A stretch of DNA of 47,310 nt from an uncultured Oscillospiraceae bacterium (GCA_944385535.1 CALWXR010000016.1:1-47310); one strand, 5' to 3'. Numbered from the stretch's first letter, positions 1 to 6,957 are shown. Notes: generated by a model not told the origin, from the letters alone. Made by a program: numbers and translations.

Positions 1-183
1 GCCAGCCTGCTTTACGCAAATGGCGTCAGCTTGAAGGAAATCCAGGAATGGCTGGGGCACAGTGATATTGGAACGACTTCCAACATCTACACCCATCTGG
101 ATTACAGCAGCAAGGTTTCTTCTGCGAATGCGATCCTGGCGTTCTACCCGGAGAACACTGGAGTACAGACCATTGGGCAATAG
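1..183 (+). CDS. Tyrosine recombinase/integrase, C-terminal fragment (cut by window edge)
   Basis: Frame 1 is open from the first base to a TAG at 181-183 and gives the last 60 residues of a phage/ICE-type site-specific integrase. Visible are the WLGHSDIGTTSNIYTHLD block, with the conserved Gly-His (residues 19-20 of the fragment) and the likely nucleophile Tyr (residue 30). The catalytic Arg motifs lie off the left edge. The enzyme would cut and rejoin DNA at an att site. It ends 38 bp from the 3' end of an intact tRNA-Leu gene, the classic place for such an integrase, so an integrated element probably extends to the left of the window. Only the 3' end is visible; whether the gene is intact cannot be judged. 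Confidence 0.9.
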   Translation, partial: ASLLYANGVSLKEIQEWLGHSDIGTTSNIYTHLDYSSKVSSANAILAFYPENTGVQTIGQ

Positions 184-212
184 AAAAGCCCTGAACCGTA
201 AAGCTCAGGGCT
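184..212 (-). terminator. Terminator between integrase and tRNA-Leu
   Basis: The 8-bp arms AGCCCTGA (187-194) and TCAGGGCT (205-212) form a perfect stem. On the minus strand it is followed by TTTT, so it fits a terminator for the tRNA-Leu transcript. It may also end the integrase message on the other strand. Confidence 0.6.
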
Positions 213-220
213 GAAAATTC

Positions 221-305
221 TGGTGCCGGTGGTGGGACTCGAACCCACACGGATTTCTCCACACGATTTTGAGTCGCGGTCGTCTGCCAATTCCGACACA
301 CCGGC
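221..305 (-). tRNA. tRNA-Leu (anticodon CAA), CCA encoded
   Basis: Minus-strand cloverleaf of the long-variable-arm class. The 7-bp acceptor stem GCCGGTG/CACCGGC is perfect, with discriminator A and an encoded CCA (221-223). The anticodon loop CTCAAAA gives anticodon CAA (leucine codon UUG). The variable arm has a GGA/TCC hairpin, and the T arm GTGGG-TTCGAGT-CCCAC is perfect. The gene looks functional. Its 3' end faces the integrase, so it is the probable attachment site. No clear promoter lies between it and the broken copy at 420-493; the only good promoter is at 504-532, beyond that copy, so it probably depends on read-through. Confidence 0.93.
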
Positions 306-330
306 ATTTATATTTTAATTTCCCTTGTGT

Positions 331-364
331 CCCGCACATCTCAGATTTTGGAGGGATGTGCGGG
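331..364. repeat. Inverted repeat between the two tRNA-Leu copies
   Basis: The 10-bp arms CCCGCACATC (331-340) and GATGTGCGGG (355-364) are perfect with a 14-base loop. There is no T-run on either side, so a terminator is unlikely. It lies between the broken and intact tRNA copies and would be transcribed as leader of the intact one. Role unknown. Confidence 0.5.
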
Positions 365-419
365 AGGGATATTAAAACCAAATGAAAATATGAAGTTGTG
401 AAAGCGCCGATTTATCAAG

Positions 420-493
420 GGTTTTACCAGGTCACCCAACATTCTACGAAGTAGATTTTGAGTCCGCCTCGTCTACCATTCCAACACACCGGC
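420..493 (-). pseudogene. Broken tRNA-Leu copy (5' half only)
   Basis: On the minus strand the 5' 40 bases are nearly the same as in the intact tRNA-Leu at 221-305: the acceptor GCCGGTG, the D-arm and the block GACTCAAAATC with a CAA anticodon. After the anticodon the similarity stops. No T arm (GTTCGA) and no 3' acceptor strand follow, and the anticodon stem has a C-A mismatch. It cannot make a normal tRNA. It sits directly behind a strong promoter, so it is probably the original locus, broken by a past integration or recombination near the anticodon. That history is inference. Confidence 0.7.
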
Positions 494-503
494 TTGTTTT
501 GCT

Positions 504-532
504 AGTATAGTACACTTTCGGCAAAAATGCAA
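504..532 (-). promoter_or_regulatory. Promoter for the tRNA-Leu locus
   Basis: Minus strand: -35 TTGCAT (527-532), 17-bp spacer, -10 TATACT (504-509), about 11 bp before the 5' end of the broken tRNA copy. This is a strong housekeeping-type promoter and probably also drives the intact tRNA-Leu at 221-305. Confidence 0.75.
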
Positions 533-574
533 GCAAAACTTTTTCCGCCGGGAAAAAACCAGGGCTGCCGCGGC

Positions 575-1099
575 TTATGCCGGGGCGTTCAGGGTGCGGT
601 AGGAGCTGCGGATGAGCACCAGGGCCACCAGGGAGGTGAGCACGTCGGAGACCGGCATGGACAGCAGGACCCCGTCCAGACCGAAGAACCGGGGCAGCAG
701 CAGAGCGAAGCCCACGCCGAACACCACCTCCCGGATCATGGACAGGACGGTGGATTGGGCCGCCTTGCCCATGGCTTGCAGGAAAATAAAGCAGACCTTA
801 TTCACACAGGCCAGGACGATCATGCACAAATAAATCCGGAAGGCCCGAATGGCAAACTGGGTGTAGTATTGGCTCTCCCCGGCGGTGCCGAAAATGGCGA
901 TCAGCTGCTCCGGGAAGAACTCCGCCAGCACAAAGCCCACCAGGCCCACCAGCGTCTCGGAGACCAGCAGCAGGGTGAACAGGCGGCTGACCCGGTCCTT
1001 CTTTTCCGCTCCCATATTGTAGCCCACAATAGGGATGCAGCCGGCGGCCATGCCCACCACAATGGATATGATGATCTGAATAGTTACGGTTATAGGCAC
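575..1099 (-). pseudogene. MATE-family efflux transporter, C-terminal half only
   Basis: The 174 residues match the second half of a multidrug/Na+ MATE antiporter: the PIVGYNMGAEKKDRV block that follows a mid-protein helix, then about five hydrophobic helices to the usual C-terminus. Full MATE proteins have about 450 residues and 12 helices, so the N-terminal bundle is missing. The reading frame opens with GTG inside a 15-bp palindrome at 1081-1129, and no ribosome site is seen. Immediately beyond lies an unrelated divergent gene. The break therefore looks like a deletion or recombination junction rather than a point frameshift. It is not expected to transport anything. Confidence 0.8.
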
Positions 1100-1129
1100 A
1101 GCAGCCAGCCGTGTCTATAACCGTAACTA
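1081..1129. repeat. 15-bp palindrome at the MATE truncation point
   Basis: TAGTTACGGTTATAG (1081-1095) is repeated perfectly in inverse (1115-1129), with a 19-base centre that can extend the stem by a few pairs. It spans the broken 5' end of the MATE fragment and ends just before the ribosome site (AGGAGG, 1136-1141) of the DUF4179 gene. It could be a recombination or transposon-end scar, or a transcript hairpin. No T-run follows, so it is not a standard terminator. Confidence 0.65.
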
Positions 1130-1151
1130 TATTGTAGGAGGAAATCTATCT

Positions 1152-2321
1152 ATGAACGGAAAGAAGCTGCTGACCGGTCTGAGTTATATTGACCATGGGT
1201 ATATTGAAGAATCGGAATTTGACGCCTTCCCGGAAAAAGGCGAAGAATCTCCCTCCCGGCAAAAGGGCGGCCGAAAATATCGCAAGCTGCTGCTGATCGC
1301 CGCCGTTGTGACCGCCATGACCGTATTCATGGGCGCGGCGGTATTTTCCCGCTGGTCCGATTCCATGCAGAAGCGGTACAATCCCTCGGAGGACGCGAAA
1401 CAGCAGGCCCAAAAAAGCGGCCTGTCCGTTCTGTACGAGGACAGCGCCTCTGACGGCGGCAGCGTACTCACCGCCACCGACCAGGGGATCACCGTATCCC
1501 TGGTTCAGAGCATCGTGGATCAAAGCAAGGCTCAGATTGTCCTGCGGGTAGAGGGCTTCACCCCGGAGGAAGATTACGGCGTCCGCCCCAATGTGTGGAT
1601 GGAAGTCCCCGCCACCCTGGACGGGGAGGAACACTTCTGGGTCAGCCGCACCGCGGAATTTGACGATGGAATTACCAGAAACCTAGACGGAGAATGGGTC
1701 TACGGAGACGGCACGGCGGTGGAAGAAAACCAGGACGGCTGGCAGAAGGGCCGCTACGTGAAAGAGGACGGCTCTCTAGAGCTGGTGCTCTTCTACTACT
1801 TCCAGGACACCTCCGGCGTGAATCTGGGGAAGGAGATCCAGCTGCACTTTACCGGCTTCGGCACCACCACCGATACAGGCAAGGCCGCGTCCACCTCTGA
1901 CAAAATGGTGGAGGGAAGCTGGGATCTGCGCTGGGTTCTGGAAGGCTCGGACAGCGCCATTCGGATCGAACCCAATGTGCGTCTTTCGGACAATGTGACC
2001 TTACTGGAAGCGGAGATCGGCCAGGTTACCATCAAGACCCTGTACCAAACGGACACCTACTGGCACGGCTGGGAAACTCTGGAATCTCTGTCCCCCGGCC
2101 TGGCCGGCATACAGCTCAAAGACGGCACCATGATCCAGTGCCACCCGGCCGGAGAGGGCTACCAGGATCTGGAGGGCCTGATCTATTTCGTAGAAAGCAC
2201 AACCTTCCAAGGCATGGTGGATCTGGAGCAGGCAGAGTCCTTGGTTTATTACGACGGCTGGGAGCTGGACGATGCGGGCAACCCCACCATCCCCGTCTAT
2301 CGATATGTCCCCATCTCCTAA
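1152..2321 (+). CDS. DUF4179-like membrane-anchored protein (anti-sigma-type)
   Basis: 389 residues: a charged cytoplasmic N-terminus (1-45), one membrane helix (about 46-66), then an external domain of mostly beta character. The N-terminal IDHGYIEESEF stretch plus a single helix is the layout of clostridial DUF4179 proteins, which usually sit directly after an ECF sigma factor gene and act as its membrane anti-sigma factor. Here no sigma gene is present: upstream are only a palindrome and a truncated MATE gene, so the partner may have been lost. The start is fixed by AGGAGG ten bases before ATG. A strong hairpin follows the stop. Family assignment is by recognition; anti-sigma function is inference. 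Confidence 0.65.
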   Translation: MNGKKLLTGLSYIDHGYIEESEFDAFPEKGEESPSRQKGGRKYRKLLLIAAVVTAMTVFMGAAVFSRWSDSMQKRYNPSEDAKQQAQKSGLSVLYEDSASDGGSVLTATDQGITVSLVQSIVDQSKAQIVLRVEGFTPEEDYGVRPNVWMEVPATLDGEEHFWVSRTAEFDDGITRNLDGEWVYGDGTAVEENQDGWQKGRYVKEDGSLELVLFYYFQDTSGVNLGKEIQLHFTGFGTTTDTGKAASTSDKMVEGSWDLRWVLEGSDSAIRIEPNVRLSDNVTLLEAEIGQVTIKTLYQTDTYWHGWETLESLSPGLAGIQLKDGTMIQCHPAGEGYQDLEGLIYFVESTTFQGMVDLEQAESLVYYDGWELDDAGNPTIPVYRYVPIS

Positions 2322-2328
2322 AACCCGG

Positions 2329-2358
2329 AAGGGGCTGACTTCAAAAAGTCAGCCCCTT
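2329..2358. terminator. Bidirectional terminator between DUF4179 gene and hisS
   Basis: The 13-bp perfect arms AAGGGGCTGACTT (2329-2341) and AAGTCAGCCCCTT (2346-2358) have a 4-base loop and lie between two converging genes. The U-tract is short on both sides, but position and stem strength fit shared termination. Confidence 0.75.
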
Positions 2359-2384
2359 GGCAGTTTATTGGTATCCCGGGTGGT

Positions 2385-3743
2385 TTATGCCTGCGCTTCC
2401 AAAATCACCGGGCCGTTTTCCCGTTCCAGGGCTGCCCGGATGTAATCCGCCGCCTCCCGGGGGGGCAGCTTCACCTGCTCGCCGGTGGTCATGTTCTTCA
2501 CGGAGCAGAGGTTTTCCCGGATTTCATCCTCTCCCAGCAGGACGGCGAAGGGCACCTCCAGCTTGTTGGCGTAGGCCATTTTCTGCTTGAACTTCTTATT
2601 CTCGCAGTACAGCTGCACCCGCAGTCCCCCGCTTCTCAGGGTTTCCGCCAGGGCGATGGCCGGGGCGGGATCGGCGGTCATGGGCAGTACCAGTGCGTCC
2701 GCCGGGGCGCAGGGCAGCTGGGGATTCAGCAGGCCTTGCTCGTCCAGCACGTAGAACAGCCGGGTCAGGCCGATGGAAATGCCCACGCCGGGCAGCGCTT
2801 TTTCAATGTAGTAGCCCGCCAGGTTGTCATACCGGCCGCCGGAACAGACAGAGCCGATCTCCGGATAATCCAGCAGCGCCGTCTCATACACCGTGCCGGT
2901 GTAGTAGTCCAGGCCCCGGGCGATGGTCAGGTCCACGGCGAAGTTGCTTTCCGGCACCCCGAAGGCCGCCAGGTTTTTCGTCACCGCCTTCAGCTCCTCC
3001 AGGCCCTGGTCGAACAGTTCGTTCTTCCCGGTATAGCCTTCCAGAGCGGCGATGACCTGGGCGTTGGTGCCCCGTATGGCGGTGAACCGGAGAACTTCCT
3101 CCGCCTGGGCTTCCTCCAACCCTTCCTCCATCAGCAGAGCCTTCACCTTTTCCGCGCCGATCTTCTCCAGCTTGTCCACGGTGCGCATAATGTCGCCGCT
3201 CTTTTCCTCCAGGCCCAGCATGGCGTAGAAGCCGCTCAGCACCTTCCGATTGTTCACCCGGATCTGGAACCGGGTCAGGCCGAAGCCCCGGAACACCTTA
3301 TAGATGATGGCGGGGATCTCCGCCTCGTTGAGAATGTCCAGCTTGCCGTCGCCGATCACGTCAATGTCCGCCTGGTAGAACTCCCGGAACCGGCCCCGCT
3401 GGGCCCGCTCTCCCCGGTAGACCTTGCTGATCTGGAACCGGCGGAAGGGGAAGGCCAGGTCGTTATAGTGGAGCGCCACATATTTTGCCAGGGGCACCGT
3501 CAGGTCGAACCGGAGGGCCAGGTCGCTGTCCCCCTTGGTAAAGCGGTAGATCTGCTTCTCCGTCTCCCCGCCGCCCTTGGCCAGCAGGATCTGGGCGTCC
3601 TCGATAGCGGGGGTGTCCAGAGGGGCGAAGCCGTAGGAAGCGTAGGTCTGGCGGAGGATCTCCGCCATTTTTTCAAATCGGATCTGCTTGCCGGGTAGCA
3701 GCTCCATAAAGCCGGACAATGTCCGGGGCTTGATAATTTCCAT
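2385..3743 (-). CDS. hisS: Histidyl-tRNA synthetase
   Basis: Class II aminoacyl-tRNA synthetase that charges tRNA-His in the cytoplasm. Visible motifs are motif 2 (VYRGERAQRGRFREFYQADID), the histidine-binding ARGLDYYTGTVYE, GGRYDNL, and motif 3 near GVGISIGLTRL, followed by the C-terminal anticodon-binding domain (from about residue 325). The length of 452 residues is normal. The start is the ATG at 3743, five bases after GGAGG; an in-frame TTG at 3755 lies upstream of that site and is not used here. The usual partner aspS does not follow. The leader has a terminator-like hairpin only about 25 bases before the start, so expression may be attenuated, although no canonical T-box is seen. Confidence 0.96.
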   Translation of the reverse strand: MEIIKPRTLSGFMELLPGKQIRFEKMAEILRQTYASYGFAPLDTPAIEDAQILLAKGGGETEKQIYRFTKGDSDLALRFDLTVPLAKYVALHYNDLAFPFRRFQISKVYRGERAQRGRFREFYQADIDVIGDGKLDILNEAEIPAIIYKVFRGFGLTRFQIRVNNRKVLSGFYAMLGLEEKSGDIMRTVDKLEKIGAEKVKALLMEEGLEEAQAEEVLRFTAIRGTNAQVIAALEGYTGKNELFDQGLEELKAVTKNLAAFGVPESNFAVDLTIARGLDYYTGTVYETALLDYPEIGSVCSGGRYDNLAGYYIEKALPGVGISIGLTRLFYVLDEQGLLNPQLPCAPADALVLPMTADPAPAIALAETLRSGGLRVQLYCENKKFKQKMAYANKLEVPFAVLLGEDEIRENLCSVKNMTTGEQVKLPPREAADYIRAALERENGPVILEAQA

Positions 3744-3768
3744 ATTATCCTCCAATATATCACAGCAT

Positions 3769-3811
3769 AAAAAGGGCGGAGTGAGAAGGCGGTCACGCCT
3801 CCCCGCTCCCC
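3769..3811 (-). terminator. Terminator-like hairpin directly before hisS
   Basis: On the minus strand a long GC-rich stem (inner arms 3783-3791 and 3796-3804, outer arms 3774-3781 and 3805-3811) is followed by TTTTT (3769-3773), about 25 bases before the hisS ATG. It either ends the minD-mgsA transcript or acts as an attenuator in the hisS leader. The conserved UGGNACC of a T-box is missing. Confidence 0.7.
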
Positions 3812-3865
3812 TTTTGGTTTTCTCTTACTCTCATTTTCATTAGAGAATCCTATGAAACGGGAACA

Positions 3866-3951
3866 TGTGATTTTCCATTTCGAAAATCACAGATTCGGCA
3901 ATGCCGTAAGGCGATGCCTTCTTGATGAAAGTGAAATACTTTCATCAAGAA
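3866..3951 (-). repeat. Three stacked hairpins between mgsA-like gene and hisS
   Basis: Three inverted repeats follow the mgsA-like stop codon: 3919-3932 with 3938-3951 (14 bp, perfect, loop of 5), 3897-3905 with 3910-3918 (9 bp with one mismatch and one wobble), and 3866-3875 with 3882-3891 (10 bp, perfect). With the hairpin at 3769-3811 they fill most of the 214-bp gap. They may be a structured hisS leader or a 3' stabiliser of the minD-mgsA message. Confidence 0.65.
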
Positions 3952-3957
3952 ACCGTA

Positions 3958-4371
3958 TCAGAAGCGAGGCTTGGATCGAAGCATTTCCCGCCAATCCAGA
4001 TCGCCCCGCTGCAAGCCCATGATGAGCATTTCCGCCGAGGCCAGGTTGGTGGCAATGGGCACATTGTGCTTGTCGCAGTGGCGGATGGTTTCGATCATCT
4101 GGCTGTCGTCCCAGGGCTCGGTGGTGTTGGGATCGGTGAACAAAAGCACCAGGTCAATTTCGTTGTAGGCGATGCGGGCGTTGATCTGCTGATGGCCGCC
4201 CTGCTTATGGGAAAGCAGCAGAGTGATGGGCAACCCGGTGTTGTCCTTGATGAGCCGTCCGGTGGTGGCTGTGGCAAACAGGTTGTGCTTCATCAAAACG
4301 CTCTTATAGGCGGTGCAGAATTGCACCATCAATTCCTTTTTCTTATCATGGGCCAAAAACGCAATATTCAC
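3958..4371 (-). CDS. Methylglyoxal synthase-like protein with altered active site
   Basis: 137 residues with the methylglyoxal synthase fold: VNIAFLAHDKKK at the start, the phosphate-loop segment FATATTG, GGHQQ, IDLVLLFTDP and PIATNLASAE. True enzymes turn dihydroxyacetone phosphate into methylglyoxal. Aligned by eye with E. coli MgsA, the catalytic Asp71 of GGDQQ is His here, His98 is Trp and Asp101 is Ser, while His19 is kept. The normal reaction is therefore doubtful, and a binding or regulatory role is possible. The start is a GTG eight bases after AAGGAG and matches where clostridial homologues begin; a longer form from 4422 would overlap minD. It follows minD by 28 bp, the gene order known from clostridial mre-min-rodA-mgsA clusters. 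Confidence 0.8.
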   Translation of the reverse strand: MNIAFLAHDKKKELMVQFCTAYKSVLMKHNLFATATTGRLIKDNTGLPITLLLSHKQGGHQQINARIAYNEIDLVLLFTDPNTTEPWDDSQMIETIRHCDKHNVPIATNLASAEMLIMGLQRGDLDWREMLRSKPRF

Positions 4372-4399
4372 AGCGCACACTCCTTTATATAAAGTAACC

Positions 4400-5140
4400 T
4401 TATCGCAAGGGGATGGGTTCATAGTATCCCTGAAGCCGCCGGGCGATCCTTCTGTAGGCCCGGGCTGCGGGGCAGCGGGGGGCGTACAGGCTCAGGCACT
4501 GGCCGAAGGAACTGGCCAGGGGTACGTTGGGATCCTCCGGGACGATGCCTGTCAGGGCAAGTCCGGCGGTGTCCATCACATCGTCGATGGTGAGCCGGAC
4601 GGCACGGAGCATGGACTTGTCCACCCGGTTGACGATCAGGCGGACATTATTTCTTCCCATCAGCTCCAAAAGCTCCCCCACCCGGGCCGCGTCCCGCACC
4701 GCGGCGGGGCCGGGGCCGGTGACCAGCAGGAACCGCCGGGCCGCCTGGGCGACCAGCCGGAAGCCCGCGCCCACACCCGCCGGGGCGTCCAGGAGGATGT
4801 AGTCAAATTCTCCCTGGGCCTGATCCAGAAGCGCTGTAAGCAGGGCCGGGTCGATCTGGTCGGCGGTGCAGTTCATGGGAGCGGTGAGGAAGGACAGCTT
4901 GGGAAACTGGGGATGCCGAATGGCCTTGTCCAGAGGATACTGGCCCCGGGCCACCTCCAGGAAGGACAGGGCCGCCCCATCCTGGACCCCCAGGGAAATG
5001 TCCAGGTTTCGAAGGCCCACATCACAGTCCACGCACAGCACCCGCTTCCTCTCCCGGGCCAGAGCGACAGCCAGGCCGGCACAGACGGAAGTCTTTCCCG
5101 TGCCCCCTTTTCCGGAAAGGATCGCGATTCGTTCACCCAA
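4400..5140 (-). CDS. minD: MinD-like cell-division ATPase, lacking the usual membrane tail
   Basis: ParA/MinD-family ATPase of 246 residues. It has the deviant Walker A GKGGTGKTS (10-18) with its signature lysine, the switch DCDVGLRNLD and Walker B ILLDAPAG. MinD recruits MinC to the membrane to stop Z-ring formation at the poles. Known MinD proteins end with an amphipathic membrane-targeting helix after the RNIARRLEG-like block. Here the chain ends eight residues after ARRLQG, so that helix is absent. No minC or minE lies beside it. The start is a TTG nine bases after GGGAGG, with promoter TTGCCA-17-TATAAT upstream. A MinD-type protein with another positioning role is an alternative. Confidence 0.8.
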   Translation of the reverse strand: MGERIAILSGKGGTGKTSVCAGLAVALARERKRVLCVDCDVGLRNLDISLGVQDGAALSFLEVARGQYPLDKAIRHPQFPKLSFLTAPMNCTADQIDPALLTALLDQAQGEFDYILLDAPAGVGAGFRLVAQAARRFLLVTGPGPAAVRDAARVGELLELMGRNNVRLIVNRVDKSMLRAVRLTIDDVMDTAGLALTGIVPEDPNVPLASSFGQCLSLYAPRCPAARAYRRIARRLQGYYEPIPLR

Positions 5141-5173
5141 GGGCCATCGCCTCCCATTGCCATACTTTCTTGT

Positions 5174-5202
5174 ATTATACAGGAATTATTCACAAATGGC
5201 AA
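5174..5202 (-). promoter_or_regulatory. Promoter of minD
   Basis: Minus strand: -35 TTGCCA (5197-5202), 17-bp spacer, perfect -10 TATAAT (5174-5179), about 34 bp before the TTG start of minD. It is divergent from the pta promoter. Confidence 0.8.
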
Positions 5203-5315
5203 GTAGAAATTCAGGGTTTTGGAAATGTTTTTCATCAGAATCCACAAAAAATTCCCATCATTCCATTTTTTCCGGGCCCGGGCACAGAAAATAGCCGCCC
5301 CGGCGGAAAAAGGGC

Positions 5316-5344
5316 TTGCGCCCGGATGGGATGTGCGGTATAAT
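5316..5344 (+). promoter_or_regulatory. Promoter of pta
   Basis: -35 TTGCGC (5316-5321), exactly 17-bp spacer, perfect -10 TATAAT (5339-5344), 50 bp before the pta ATG. The -35 box is only half-consensus. Confidence 0.75.
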
Positions 5345-5394
5345 TAGGTTGTAAAATTACGGGTATTCACCCGAATAATGGAGGAATGATTCCC

Positions 5395-6393
5395 ATGTTC
5401 AACGCTATGATCGAAACTCTGAAGGCAAATCCCAGAAAGATCGTGTTTACCGAGGGTCATGACGCCCGGATCCTGGAGGCCACCGCCCGGCTGGTTGAGG
5501 GCGGCTTCCTGACTCCCATTCTCATCGGCAATGTGGAGCAGGTGAAGGCCAACGCCGCCAAGGGGGGCTTCAACATCCAGGGCGTGGAGATCATCGACCC
5601 TCTGACCTATCCGGAAATGGACGCCATGGTGGAAAAGATGGTGGAGCTTCGCAAGGGCAAGATGTCCGCCGAGGACTGCCGGGCGGCCTTAAGCAAGGGT
5701 AACTACTTCGGCACCATGCTGGTGAAGATGGGCTACGCCGACTCCCTGCTGGGCGGCGCTACTTACTCCACCGCCGACACCGTTCGTCCCGCTCTGCAGC
5801 TGGTGAAAACCAGGAAGGGCGCCCACCTGGTTTCCTCCTGCTTCATCCTGGTGCGGGGAGAGGAAAAGCTGGCCATGGGCGACTGCGCCATTAACTTGAG
5901 CTATGAGGACTCCGTGGACAAGGAGGGCAACGTAACCTTGTCCGCCGCCCAGAAGCTGGCGGAGGTGGCCATCGAGACCGCCAACACCGCTAAGGTATTC
6001 GGCATCGATCCCAAGGTGGCCATGCTGAGCTTCTCCACCAACGGCTCCGGCAAGGGCGGCACGGTGAAGCTGAGCCACGACGCCACCATCGTAGCCAAGG
6101 AAATGGCCCCCGAGCTGATGATCGACGGCGAGATGCAGTTCGACGCCGCCGTGGCTCCCGAGGTTGGCCAGCTGAAGTTCCCCGGCTCTCCCGTGGCGGG
6201 CTACGCCAACACCTTCATCTTCCCCACCATCGAAGCGGGCAACATCGGCTACAAGATTGCCCAGCGTCTGGGCGGCTTCGAAGCCTACGGCCCCATCCTG
6301 CAGGGTCTGGCCGCGCCCATCAACGACCTGTCCCGGGGCTGCAACGCGGACGAGGTTTACAAAATGGCCATCATCACCGCCGCTATGGTGTAA
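5395..6393 (+). CDS. pta: Phosphate acetyltransferase
   Basis: Converts acetyl-CoA and phosphate to acetyl phosphate, the step before acetate kinase in fermentative ATP formation. It is a single catalytic domain of 332 residues, the usual length of the short Firmicute type. It shows KIVFTEGHDARILEA near the start, the STADTVRPALQ segment, MLSFSTNGSGKGG and the C-terminal GPILQGLAAPINDLSRGC block that marks the family. The start is the ATG at 5395, ten bases after GGAGG; an ATG at 5386 sits directly on the ribosome site and is rejected. The gene has its own promoter and a strong terminator. Acetate kinase is not adjacent. Confidence 0.96.
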   Translation: MFNAMIETLKANPRKIVFTEGHDARILEATARLVEGGFLTPILIGNVEQVKANAAKGGFNIQGVEIIDPLTYPEMDAMVEKMVELRKGKMSAEDCRAALSKGNYFGTMLVKMGYADSLLGGATYSTADTVRPALQLVKTRKGAHLVSSCFILVRGEEKLAMGDCAINLSYEDSVDKEGNVTLSAAQKLAEVAIETANTAKVFGIDPKVAMLSFSTNGSGKGGTVKLSHDATIVAKEMAPELMIDGEMQFDAAVAPEVGQLKFPGSPVAGYANTFIFPTIEAGNIGYKIAQRLGGFEAYGPILQGLAAPINDLSRGCNADEVYKMAIITAAMV

Positions 6394-6409
6394 ACAGGAT
6401 CCAACGAAG

Positions 6410-6441
6410 CATGACCGGGGTTCTCCCGGTCATGTTTTTTT
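6410..6441 (+). terminator. Terminator of pta
   Basis: CATGACCGGG (6410-6419) pairs with CCCGGTCATG (6425-6434), followed by seven T. A standard Rho-independent terminator. Confidence 0.92.
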
Positions 6442-6453
6442 ACCTGCGCCGTC

Positions 6454-6837
6454 TGTCATCTCCATCGCAGTCGAGAGATCCTCCCACTTACGCGCGGGAA
6501 AACGTCCGTTGGTTCCTGGACACTTTCCCCTTTCTGTCATCTGGAGCGAAGCGGAGTCGAGGGATCCACGCACCCACGGCCAGTAGGCACTGAAATGGAT
6601 TCTGCGCAAAAAAAGTTTGTCATCCCGAGCGCAGCGCAGCGGAGTCGAGGGATCTACGCACTTACCATAAGCAGGCACACAAATTGTTTCTGCAGCTTAG
6701 CCAGCGGACATTTCAGGACTCGGGAGTGCGTGGATCTCTCGACTCCGCTCGAGATGACAGTTTTTTTCTGCGTGCCATTCAACGGACATTTCAGGGCCCG
6801 GAAGTGCGTGGATCTCTCGACTTCGCTCGAGATGACA
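6454..6837. repeat. Repeat cluster A (5 units of the TGTCATC...GATGACA family)
   Basis: This fills the gap between pta and rubrerythrin, which point at each other. Forward units (TGTCATC, then CGAG...TCGAGAGATC) lie at about 6454-6491, 6535-6577 and 6618-6665. Inverse units (GTGCGTGGATC...GATGACA) lie at 6726-6759 and 6804-6837. Each unit has a small internal stem (TCTCGA/TCGAGA), and opposite units can pair over about 35 bases. No gene is seen here. The rest of the 6442-6904 gap is linker sequence shared with the other clusters. Confidence 0.85.
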
Positions 6838-6904
6838 CATAGGGGAAGCGCGGGGGAATCAACGCTCACTTCTTCGTCCGGGGCGCTTTTATAGGCGGAT
6901 GGCA

Positions 6905-6937
6905 AAAGCCGTGGCCGAAAAATACGGTCACGGCTTT
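6905..6937 (-). terminator. Terminator of rubrerythrin gene
   Basis: The 13-bp arms 6905-6917 and 6925-6937 (one G-T pair) are followed by TTTT on the minus strand, 20 bp after the rubrerythrin stop. Confidence 0.8.
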
Positions 6938-6957
6938 GTTTTCTTTCTGTGGGACGA

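Noticed and set aside
420-493. Second functional tRNA-Leu
   Set aside because: The T arm and the 3' acceptor strand are missing and the anticodon stem is mismatched.
527-1120. Plus-strand open frame opposite the MATE fragment
   Set aside because: Low-complexity antisense frame rich in Gln, Gly and His; the minus-strand frame has clear MATE motifs.
3744-3850. T-box riboswitch before hisS
   Set aside because: A terminator and a GGCGTGACCGC stretch resemble the end of a T-box, but the invariant UGGNACC that pairs with the tRNA end is missing and no specifier loop with a His codon could be drawn.
4372-4422. Longer mgsA-like protein from an ATG inside minD
   Set aside because: A clear ribosome site serves the GTG at 4371, and homologues begin there.
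6430-6894. Small protein genes across the repeat clusters
   Set aside because: The open frames are made of the repeat units, occur on both strands, have no ribosome sites and recur in every cluster.
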